A stretch of DNA of 64,000 bases from Fragilaria radians (taxonomy: Eukaryota; Bacillariophyta; Fragilariophyceae; Fragilariales; Fragilariaceae). Positions 43,991-53,786 of the stretch are shown here, one piece after another (the first letter of the stretch is position 1; each line of letters begins with the position of its first letter). The notes under the pieces were generated by a model. It had not been told where the DNA came from. It searched no databases and saw nothing but the letters and a program-made list of their open reading frames with translations. The stretch is taken from NCBI GenBank assembly GCA_900642245.1, contig CAAAJI010000014.1:425956-489955 (forward strand), in the 5' to 3' direction. Position numbers and translations under genes: made by a program.

Positions 43991-45411
43991 TTGGATTTCC
44001 TGGATGCAAATGAATGAGACATTATTTCTGTCCTACAAGGGAAGTCCCGTAATGATTCTTTTCTGGAACATCATTTGGTCTGTATAAGCATATATTGTCC
44101 GTTTGGGGGATTTGCTTTCCTCTAGCAAAAACTGCAGGTGCTAAGACTTACATAGTTAATTATAGGAAATTCATGTCCTGCTCCTTAGACCAAAAGTACA
44201 AACGTCTATTTTACTTATTTGAATTTGGAATGAAAATTATCAATATTTCATAAAACCAAATATGGTAAAGTAAATTTCTCTCTTGGGATTGAAAATATAG
44301 TAATTATACAATAATCAAAGAGTTACACCTTAATAGGTCAAGATAATTTGAATCTTTTGATTGTTTGAATATTAATTTCCATTAGACCAGAATTTTCCTT
44401 CAACGGGAGTGCTCTGAAAATAGAGCATCAAGATCACTATTCGTGGCATTGAAAAATAATTGATTAATCCTTTAAACAAATTGTCTCTCCAGGGCCAATA
44501 GCAAATGCCTCTCCCCTTGAAACGTTGATTTCAAGTCAGATCAAATCAATTAGATCATTCTTGACTAATTGAACCCTGTTTGAGTAGAAAGCAGTAGGTA
44601 GTAAGGAACCTTCAATCAATACAGTAGTCGCTCACTTAAGCCTATTCTTCAATTTTGTTTTCAAAGTTGAAAATACCTATTTCTTGCTCGAAAAAATTCA
44701 CGCAATGTTGATTGTTTGCTTTCCTTTCCACATCCCATCTTTTTTATGAAAGCACAACAACCATCAGACTCCCTGAAGTTTTTTGTTTGACGCATTCATG
44801 TAACAGAAATTTGATCTGCCTTCACTTTGATGCTACATAGTGACTGAAATAGTCTACATGCTGAGATTCAGGGAAAAAATGCACCTCATGCTGCGGAAAT
44901 ATGCACTTTGCCATCGCCTTACAACTCACGCGGGTAGTCACATACTTCATTTGAATGAAAATATCTTTATTGCTTCAATGCTTTTTTGCTGAAACCATAA
45001 CTTTGCCCGCAGCTGTATTACTTAACCCATTATTAGTGCATTTTCTTTAATTCCTAATTGTCATTCCATAATTGAAAAAAGTTTCAATTTATTCAAGTCC
45101 TCATGTCACCTAAGTGGCTTCTGTATTAGAGGAGAAAGTAAAGTGCAACTACAAATGCTTATCTGCTTTAGGGAAGGCACTTTTTAACTTCAATACAAGA
45201 TGTTCCTAACGTTTGAAAATCATCGCGAAAGATACATTTGCAATGCGCTCTGTTTGACTTATCAATATAAATGATTTTCTAGCATTTAAAGATTAAAGAA
45301 CACAGTGAAGATCAAGAGATCTATACCAGAAAATATACGAGATAGTCTATCATAACGAAGCATTGAGTTTAAAGACATAAAAATAAATGCTAGTAACACC
45401 AACTACTCTTC
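43991..45411. other. Intergenic between convergent genes
   Basis: About 1.4 kb between VTC4 (+) and the first zinc-ARM gene (-), AT-rich. I see no coding, RNA or repeat signal. Confidence 0.4.
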
Positions 45412-48400
45412 TCAAGTATTAGAAATGGACAATTCATTCATAGCACCTTGTGTGGCATCAAGAATATCGCCAAAGTCACTGTTTTGATCATGTGTTGCCC
45501 TAAGAATTGAAACACCGTCAAGACTTTCAATCCTCTTTTTGCACTCAATTGATTGGGCTGCCAATGCCCACAAGGCAAAACATGCTTCTCGCTGAAAATC
45601 GACTGCATTGGGGTTTTCTTTCATGCACGTCAGTATGATTGGAATACCGTTTAGGGCCTCAGCTGCAAGATCTTTTTTGGTCAAAACAACGTTCCTCAAG
45701 ACTAAAGTTCCAAGTTCAAGAAACTTCAATGCACTCGAATTGGCTGTCGAACTCGAATTGGCTGTCATAGCGTCAATAACGATACTGATCCCATGCGAGC
45801 CGGCGATAGCTTCAGCCATATGCATCGTTGTACAGACATTCGCGAGCAAACCACAAGCCTTTTCAAGTGTGCCTGGTTCCTCAGGATGCATCGCTATTGT
45901 ACAAGTTACCGCATCGATAGCACCACATGCTAATATCTCTTTCTTGCGTGAGTCGGACTGATGTATGAAGCACCATAACGCTCCACATGCCATTTCTACC
46001 ACGTCTCCTGATTCAAGGTGAAGTTGCATGGCACGTACAATCTTCATGATTGCACCAGCATCGACCAACACAGAAGCATCTCTCGATGCCTTGGCACAAA
46101 TGTTCCACAGCAAACAGCATACATTTGATTGAGCTGAAATAGATTCCTCAGAGAAAGACATGGCTTCTAAAATTGTTTTGGTTGTTTCAAATCTTAAAAA
46201 TTGATCAACGGCAATGACTTCCGTTGTTATATTCCGTAAAGCCATGAACGAAGCTTCATGGATTTTTTTGTCTTCTGGAAAATCTTTTAGGAGCTGTAGA
46301 ACTGCATCAATCGCACCATTTGTCACAACTAGATTGACGGATTCTTTTAAAGTGCACAAGGACCCCGTCAAAGTACACGCCATTAATTTCAATGTAGAGG
46401 ATGACCCCTTATCACGCATCATACGAACAAGAAACCCTATTACGGAGTTTGTTTCAGAGGAAAGAGTTTGTTTGGCCATGTCGCAATCATGGGATATACA
46501 AATAAGGGCCCAAAGTGCCTCTTCTTGCAAGGTCTGGTCATTGGCATATTTTTGAATCAGCTTTGAAATCAAACTGACTGCGTCACAGGTCAAGAGATTT
46601 TGCTTGTTTCTACTATCTGTTGCGAGAACCCCCAGCAGGGCGCAGGCTTCTACGTAGAGAACTTCATCATAGTGGAAGCTCTTAATTGATTGCGTTGCCT
46701 TGGCTATGATGTCAGAATTGTGAAAAAGACTATGAACATCATTAACGCGTGCCAAGTTAGCTAATGCTCCAAACGCTGCTTCCATCATCGGTACAGCTTC
46801 GGGCTTCTTATGATTGCGATCTATTGCATTCATGATAGCTGTAAAAGCTCTTGGAGTCTCCATGAGTTCTTGAGCTACATCTTCATTGGCTGCTAAATTC
46901 CAATATAGCCTACAAGCCAATTCCAAAGTCACCAAATCTGTCTTCGCAGTTTCCATTGCGAACGTGATGACATCAGTTCCACCGCCACCATTATCCTTTC
47001 CACTGTCAATTAGTTTCTTTTTATTGTACTCAGCGTGCTTTGAAAGCATACACAGACTGTAAATGGCTCGGATTCCACATTCTTGAACAGGCTGTGACTC
47101 TCGATGATTGCACATAGCCTGTACAACTATGAATACGGATCCAGACTCAGATCCATCTGGGACTAAAACGTTAGAACTGGAGGCAGTGGCCAAACAGTTG
47201 AGCGTTCCACAACCTGCCCATTGTATAGATTCAACATTGATATGTGTTTGCATGGTGAACAATAAAGCGTCTACTGCGCCCTCTGCACTATTTCCTACCA
47301 AAACGTCTGACTCAGACTTACCATCAGGGGATGCCACAAGCGCAAAAAGAAGTTCGCAAATGGATTCCATGACCCTAGAATCTTGCATGTGGGTATAAAT
47401 ACTGTCAACTAATAGTTGAATACCGACATGAGTCGTAAAACTAATCTTAGCCTCTTGGCCATCCCTCAAAATGAGCACTGCAAGCGATTTAAAGCTTTTT
47501 TCTCGATTTCTATCGTCCAAGTTGGATATGATAGTTTTGATTTCGTCCCCTGAATTTGAGGAATTCTTGAGGCTGTTTTGGTTTGCTTCCACAGGTCTTT
47601 TTACGTTTCCTAACTTTGGTTTTCCAGATCGGTCTAATCCAACTGTATGATCGTCATCTGGCTGACCTCGTCGGTTTTGATTTGGTAAGCTTGGCGGACC
47701 ACTATTGCTGTTAGACCATACGCTGCCGCCAAAGCGTGATGCCGTAGGTTGTGGTACTCGGCTGCGGTCCAAGTCTTGAATATTCGAAGATTCATTCTCT
47801 CGTCGGTTATATTTCACTGCAGATCCGATTTCATGTGCACCTTTTGGTTCTCGATCATAAAGAGAATCGCCGTATGTCTCTGCTTGCTTTAAGACTTCAT
47901 CATCCATTTCGTCCATTCTGCTATTCGTTGTTCGTTCATTGGGATGCATTTTGTTATTGATGGGCTGAACAACTTCACCTATTGAAACATCAATCGAGTT
48001 TTGAGGAAGTGATGATAAATAAGTATTTCTAGTGCCGAAGTCGTCATGAAGCTTAAACATATCTTTGTGGTTGTCATTACGACTCTCTCCACGTAAGTTA
48101 CTAGTGCGGGAAATAGGTCCACCTCGTAACTCATCGATTGGTGGTCCGAGTATGGAGGGGCGATTCACTCCTGGAGAAGTGGCAAAATAAGGAGCCTGGA
48201 AGGTCTCTTTAGTTGTATTATGAAAAGGGGGTCTTGAAGCACTGTTCCATGCATCCTCACGACCACGATTGAAGGTTGGCCTGTAGCTGGATATTGGTGA
48301 TTCCAATCCAGGACGTAGCGGAGGTCTAGAAATTTCATCCATTCCTGACACAGATGGCTCCGGCCGTCCCTTTCGATTCACAAGCCAATCGTTTCCAATT

Positions 48401-48912
48401 GTTGATTCGTCATCGTAACCATCGTCACCATGTAGGTCTCTGTGACCGTGAATCAAGCGAGGGTCCATAGTGATTCCAGACACAATTGACCCATCGTCTG
48501 CCATGTTACCCTCTCTATTTGGAGCTTCTATGACAAGATCATGAGGTATATTTGGTAGTCCAGAAGGAATCATGGGCATAGGAACGTGCTGCAGGTATGG
48601 ATTATGGTTGTGTACTTCCGGAGACGGTGATATAGGATGAACTTGAGGGTTTGTCACTTCCGCAGGCTTCTTTGAAAATCCTTCTGCAGGCTCGCATAGC
48701 AAGCAGCGTCCAAAAAGACATAAGCCTTCAGTTGTTAAGGCCGTGCGCTTTCCAAATAAGCCGATTTTGTGGGTCTTATTGCCACATTTGACACATTCTC
48801 CCTTCTTAAGGCGTCTTTCAGCCAAATTACGCTGATTCATTTCACCGGTCGTCATCTTTCCACTGTTAATTTCGCCTCCACGTGCCTTGCGGCTGTTGAT
48901 CGAGCTGGCCAT
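45412..48912 (-). CDS. Zinc-motif/armadillo-repeat protein, paralogue A
   Basis: 1166 residues, single exon. Residues 23-75 contain GEMNQRNLAERRLKKGECVK and a paired CxxC motif: C40/C43 in CVKCGNKTHKIG and C70/C73 in GRCLLC. This is probably a small zinc-binding module found near the start of many diatom proteins. About 360 disordered Ser/Pro/Asn-rich residues follow. From about 440 to the end are armadillo/HEAT-like repeats, for example MESICELLFALVAS, VQECGIRAIYSLCML, LQEEALWALICIS, VEMACGALWCFIHQS and FQREACFALWALAAQ. ARM arrays mediate protein binding. A six-residue duplication (TANSSS/TANSSA, 18 bp) near 45735-45770 is absent from paralogue B. Molecular role unknown. It is strongly similar to the gene at 57289-60798, which points away from it. 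Confidence 0.88.
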   Translation of the reverse strand: MASSINSRKARGGEINSGKMTTGEMNQRNLAERRLKKGECVKCGNKTHKIGLFGKRTALTTEGLCLFGRCLLCEPAEGFSKKPAEVTNPQVHPISPSPEVHNHNPYLQHVPMPMIPSGLPNIPHDLVIEAPNREGNMADDGSIVSGITMDPRLIHGHRDLHGDDGYDDESTIGNDWLVNRKGRPEPSVSGMDEISRPPLRPGLESPISSYRPTFNRGREDAWNSASRPPFHNTTKETFQAPYFATSPGVNRPSILGPPIDELRGGPISRTSNLRGESRNDNHKDMFKLHDDFGTRNTYLSSLPQNSIDVSIGEVVQPINNKMHPNERTTNSRMDEMDDEVLKQAETYGDSLYDREPKGAHEIGSAVKYNRRENESSNIQDLDRSRVPQPTASRFGGSVWSNSNSGPPSLPNQNRRGQPDDDHTVGLDRSGKPKLGNVKRPVEANQNSLKNSSNSGDEIKTIISNLDDRNREKSFKSLAVLILRDGQEAKISFTTHVGIQLLVDSIYTHMQDSRVMESICELLFALVASPDGKSESDVLVGNSAEGAVDALLFTMQTHINVESIQWAGCGTLNCLATASSSNVLVPDGSESGSVFIVVQAMCNHRESQPVQECGIRAIYSLCMLSKHAEYNKKKLIDSGKDNGGGGTDVITFAMETAKTDLVTLELACRLYWNLAANEDVAQELMETPRAFTAIMNAIDRNHKKPEAVPMMEAAFGALANLARVNDVHSLFHNSDIIAKATQSIKSFHYDEVLYVEACALLGVLATDSRNKQNLLTCDAVSLISKLIQKYANDQTLQEEALWALICISHDCDMAKQTLSSETNSVIGFLVRMMRDKGSSSTLKLMACTLTGSLCTLKESVNLVVTNGAIDAVLQLLKDFPEDKKIHEASFMALRNITTEVIAVDQFLRFETTKTILEAMSFSEESISAQSNVCCLLWNICAKASRDASVLVDAGAIMKIVRAMQLHLESGDVVEMACGALWCFIHQSDSRKKEILACGAIDAVTCTIAMHPEEPGTLEKACGLLANVCTTMHMAEAIAGSHGISIVIDAMTANSSSTANSSALKFLELGTLVLRNVVLTKKDLAAEALNGIPIILTCMKENPNAVDFQREACFALWALAAQSIECKKRIESLDGVSILRATHDQNSDFGDILDATQGAMNELSISNT

Positions 48913-50838
48913 GAGAAGATATATATCTCAAAAATTTGCTACAACTACGAGAGCGTTAATGCCTCAACCAGAATGAGGAATGTACCTCTTTCAATTGCGT
49001 ATGACTCTACGACGGGTTACAATTAACTCTAAGGATTTTTTCAGTCATAAGCTTTTAGAGATAAAGGAAAGTACCATAAAGACATTTTTGTGAAGTGTGG
49101 GTAATTCTTTGGCAGTAACTACATCAAACCAACAGTGAACGATTTGGTGTATATCCATGCTTCAAAGAATGGTATTCATATCAAAATCCGAGGATATCAG
49201 GTAGTACAAATTACAACAATGCCAACTACAAGGAATTACAATCATAAGATCAATGCTAAGTGGTAAACCAGAATGGACAAGATTGATTAACTAAATTTCC
49301 TCTTGCCTGAAAAGAAACTTAAGAAACGTTAATTGAAACAAGTCACTTAAGCTTTAAAGTTAGCCCATAATGATGTTATCAGTGAGTAAGCTAAATTTGG
49401 TTAGGTTACTGCGGAATATTTGAGAAGCTAAGTTTTTAAGGAAGAAAATGGTCATTGATATTGAAGTGATAAGAACTAATGCAACCATCTATTTCAAAGA
49501 ATACCGCCTGTAACATTGTGTAAAAGATATTCATGTCGAACTTCTTCACCAAAACTCTCTCAACTTGAATTCTATATGAATGACCACTTGCTATTTTTTC
49601 ATCAATTTGTTGATCCTGAAGTCACATGGGTCCTTTTGATGATCACACATACCATCAAAACATTGTTAGCTTGATCAATACTCATCTCCGTTCCAGGGAT
49701 TGAGGAGGTGATGATAACTATCGCGCCTGGATTAAAGCAGCATGGGATTTGGAATCTTCCTATCACCTTCATCAATTGCACCTTCTCTACATTCGATTGC
49801 TATGCATCCTTTTCAATTGTCCTCCTAATGGACCTCATCTTCATTATATTCATCCATCAGTTTTCAATGGTTCTTGAACAAATAGCATGTTTTTTGAGTA
49901 GGACATCACATGTATGATCTTGATGGTATCCAACCAAAATGCAGCTCGTTATTTATCTGTCAACTTTCCTTCAATCATACTTTTGAAGGTGACCATTTCC
50001 ATACCTCCAAGTATGCATAATTTATCAAAGCATCGACGTTCTTTACCAAAATATATGATATAGTAAGTTGAGAATGAAAAGTCGATATATATATCTTATC
50101 TCGTCTTGCAGCCCGGTACCACTCAAAATCATTTGAAGTTGAACATAATTGTCTGGCACTTCGGTTCCACTTTTCCACTTTATTGAGAAGTTCTTGAACC
50201 CGGATACCTTTATCTCTTTAAAGATTTTTCCAAAGCCTTTCTCTTGCCCGTATCATTGCAGATTTTTCAGGTCCATTGTTAGATATGCAACCTTTCTTTC
50301 ATTGATCTCTTCTGTTGAACAAAGTTTCTCTAGCAATAGTCAGTGAAGTCAACAGCATTAAAAAGGTGATTTTTGCATACTTTTTCAAATGAGTAATCAT
50401 TGAATTAAAATCGACTAACGTTAATGTCCTGTGTCATGTAAGTCAAATAGCTTGAACTTTGAGTATTTTCCACGATAGTTTTTCCATGTACTGATCTCAC
50501 TTCTCTAATTTATTTGCATCTTATCGTTGTGAATTTAGTGTCATAGATTGTATGTTGCAATGTTCGAATAACATGACACAACCTTTCCATTTGCTCTGAT
50601 CAGGTTGCCATTTTCTTAAGAGTATTTATCAGTAAGATGGGCTTTTTGGATATTTTAAGATTGCAGTGCAATATGCGGACTGCAAAGAATAAAAGGAAAC
50701 ATATTAGTGAGGTTTGAACCCACTAACCTCAGAATAGTTTACCTTAATGATTACTTAAGGAATCTGAAATATGTTTACTTAAACAGTTGGGTTAGACAAT
50801 AAGGTCCAACATCAAATATTCAATGCACTCACTAAAGC
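48913..50838. other. Intergenic, no firm feature
   Basis: About 1.9 kb upstream of paralogue A. Near 50701-50740 a minus-strand GTGGGTTCAAACCTCAC looks like a tRNA T-arm and B box, but no cloverleaf can be completed. Decayed element sequence is possible. Confidence 0.3.
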
Positions 50839-51032
50839 NNNNNNNNNNNNNNNNNNNNNNNNNNNNNNNNNNNNNNNNNNNNNNNNNNNNNNNNNNNNNN
50901 NNNNNNNNNNNNNNNNNNNNNNNNNNNNNNNNNNNNNNNNNNNNNNNNNNNNNNNNNNNNNNNNNNNNNNNNNNNNNNNNNNNNNNNNNNNNNNNNNNNN
51001 NNNNNNNNNNNNNNNNNNNNNNNNNNNNNNNN
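50839..51032. other. Assembly gap (194 N)
   Basis: Run of unknown bases. Reading frames across it are artefacts. Confidence 1.
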
Positions 51033-51919
51033 GCAGCAGAAACAAAGATCAAGTAAGTATATTATTCACAAGAAGAACGTATGGTCGACTACTAAACATT
51101 TCAAGTCTTTCATAAAGCACCGTCTCTTCCTGTAGCACATGAAGGTGACATGCAATTTTTGTTCCTTCAAATAAGTAAGCAATCTTCTTGATCGTATAAA
51201 TCATCTACTTTATCCATAGACATTTTGAGCTTTGGTCGTATCAAGCATTGGAATAATTTTCCAATTCACTACATTGACTCAAAATTGTCTTGTCTAACAT
51301 TTCACCCTACAATATCATGGGCAAAATCAAGTTTTTTCTCATCTCTATGATTCTTTCTTCTATTTTATCTTTGCTTCAATCATGATGGCCTTTCAGAATA
51401 GTAATGGATATTTCTGCCTTCTCTAACCACTTTGCAAACATCACGCTATGCTTGTCATCTTGTAGTTTATCACTATTAATATTGGTAATTTTTTCCATAT
51501 CTAATTCTTGGTGACCAGCCATCCCTCAAGATTATTAGTATTAGTCAGTAATCATGTTTGAATTCATTATCCAAATTATATTGTTCCTCATATACCCAAG
51601 AAATCCTTCTCTGTTTGAACAAAGTAACTGATCTCTAGAAAGACTTGATCCATCCTTTTATACATATTCTCATTTACATGCTATTATGCTTTTGTGTGTT
51701 GACTATGAGTGCAGAAGCAGATGCAGATGTTTTCGCTGTATTTATTTCCACTAAGTGGATTTTGTAGTACAAGCATTATCAAGAAACTATCACCTCTTTA
51801 TTTCTTATAACTTATTTGATTTGACAATTTCCTTAGTCAAATATCAGAGAGAGATACAAGAGATACATTGAAAGTGAAAGAGAAACAACAATGTAACACG
51901 TAGTTGAAAATTTAAAGTA
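51033..51919. other. Intergenic, possible coding relic on minus strand
   Basis: A minus-strand ATG at 51522 opens 48 codons (MAGHQELDMEKITNINSDKL, then a KWLEKAEISI helix) before a stop. Open-looking but interrupted sequence continues toward the gap. It could be a retroelement gag relic. The evidence is too weak for a gene call. Confidence 0.3.
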
Positions 51920-53588
51920 TCAAGACTTGAGCAGTTGCGCAATGAAGAAAAGCGCATCAGCTAAGCCATGGCGTAAGACTTCCACGGAAAAAATGATAAC
52001 TAACACTGTTAAGCAAGATAACCAAGTTTTCAAAGGGGGGATCGCAGGTAATTTTGCAAGCAACAGCACCAATTTCTCTTTCTTTGTGCCAAATGGATGA
52101 TATCTTAGGAGTCCAAAATCAGCGGTTGAAAAGCATGGGCGAAAAACTTGTGCCTGGGGGTGAGTGAAACAACGCCAGCTATAAATTCCTCTGTAACTGC
52201 CGTTTCCAGAAGTTCCCATTCCGCTCATAGGCAAATGCGGAGTGCCAAAATGAATAAGCAAATCATTCCGTACTACAGAACCTGCTCGACATGTTCTAAT
52301 CATTTCATTAAAGACTGAATCTTTACTCGTGAAAACATACATTGAAAGTGGAGTTCCTGGAATGGAGTTGATTATTTCCTGAGCGTCTGCTCTGCATTTA
52401 ACCGGAATGATAGGCAAAATAGGTCCAAATACTTCCTCTCTCATAAGACGGCAATGCCCAGGTGGACTCACTATTAAAGTAGGGTATATAAATCGATTGC
52501 TGACATCACATTTATCAGACCCTCCAATCACTTTACAGCCAGGATGAGACTCTACTTCTTGAATCATGTCTAACAATCTCGCGGCGTGACTTTCTTTCGC
52601 CATGCGTCCGAGTCCAGATGTATCTTGTACATCTTGACCGAACTGTTCTTCAATCGCTGTGCGAAAAAGTTCGACCAGATTATCGAGATGACTTTCATGC
52701 ACTAAGACGTAGTCCGGACAGACGCACTATGAATTTGAGGGATTACGATTGGTGAGTAAGAGTATCGAACGATATAACCCATGAGTATGAGCTTACCGTC
52801 TGTCCGCTGTTGATTGTCTTCCCCCATATGATTCTTTGAGCAACGAGTTTAAGGTTAGATGGTGCACACTCATCAATGTAACATGGAGACTTCCCCCCCA
52901 ACTCGAGCAAAATAGGGGTAGAAGTTGAGCTTGCTGCAGCAGCAATTATCTTGCCAACTCTTTCAGATCCCGTGAACACAATTTTCGACCATTCCTGCTC
53001 GATTAAAACAGACACAACCTCATGATTACCCTCAACAACTTGAAGACAACCAGGATCCATGTATTTCTTGCAAAGCTTAACTAACAGGGAAGAGAAAGCG
53101 GAATTAAGTTCGGAGGGTTTTAGTACAACTGGATTTCCTGCGGCGATGGCACCTGTTGCAGCCGAAAGATTTAGAAGCAGAGGGAAATTGCAAGGCGCTA
53201 TAATCAAGACTGCTGGAGGGCGAAGTGGTGTGTCGTGAACTTGAGAAAAACAAGGAAAGTTGTAACCCATGGATGGTACTTTCGTTGGTTTCATTAATTT
53301 TTTCAGGTTATATCGAAAATAGTCTATCTCCGCCAAAACTAGATTTATTTCTGTGATAGTGGCTTCAACCTTTTGCTTTCCCAAATCGTAAAATAGGACT
53401 TCTTGCCATTCTTTTTCATGATTAACCACCAACTTTCGGAGATCTCGAAGATTTTTCATTCGCCATTCATAGGTGAAATTGACTGAACTTTTATGGGTTT
53501 CATACATCGGTGCCAGAAGATCTTGCACCTCTAATGCCTTGGATTTTCCGGCCTCCTCATGGCCATCATCATAGTTGTCGCGAGGCAT
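51920..53588 (-). CDS. ALDH3-type (fatty) aldehyde dehydrogenase with C-terminal membrane anchor, two exons
   Basis: Exon 1 is 53588-52797 and exon 2 is 52726-51920, separated by a 70-nt GT-AG intron (52796-52727), giving 532 residues. The enzyme oxidises aldehydes to acids with NAD(P)+. Visible motifs are APCNFPLLLNLSAATGAIAAGN, shared with ALDH3 enzymes; the catalytic Glu in LLELGGKSPCYID (E229); and the nucleophile C265 in NSGQTCVCPDYV, whose codon is the first of exon 2. EEVFGPILPI and SGMGTSGNGSYRG follow. ELGGKSPCYID and short length favour class 3. The last 35 residues hold a hydrophobic span (LTVLVIIFSVEVL), as in microsomal fatty aldehyde dehydrogenase ALDH3A2. Membrane location and long-chain substrates are inferred. 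It lies between the two zinc-ARM paralogues. Confidence 0.92.
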
Positions 53589-53692
53589 TCTTGGAACAGT
53601 ACGCAGTATAACTTAATCACCAAAGGTGCGTTATAGAATCGTGAACTTTCGAACGAAAAATTGAACGCGAATAAATATTGCACTAGCGTTGT
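53589..53692 (-). promoter_or_regulatory. Proximal upstream region of the aldehyde dehydrogenase gene
   Basis: The 100 bases between the start codon and the 50-bp duplication presumably contain the 5' UTR and core promoter. No definite TATA or initiator is identified. Confidence 0.35.
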
Positions 53693-53786
53693 ATTCTAAT
53701 GATAAATGGTGTTCGTTTATAATTGACTCTGGACTCCTTTGCATTCTAATGATAAATGGTGTTCGGATATAATTCACTCTGGACTC
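53693..53786. repeat. 50-bp tandem duplication in the ALDH upstream region
   Basis: Units begin at 53693 and 53743 with ATTCTAATGATAAATGGTGT and include ATAATT-ACTCTGGACTC. There are few differences between them. They lie 105-200 bp upstream of the aldehyde dehydrogenase start, so they may duplicate promoter elements. Confidence 0.85.

Noticed and set aside
50792..51056. Open frames through the second N gap
   Set aside because: They consist almost entirely of unknown bases.
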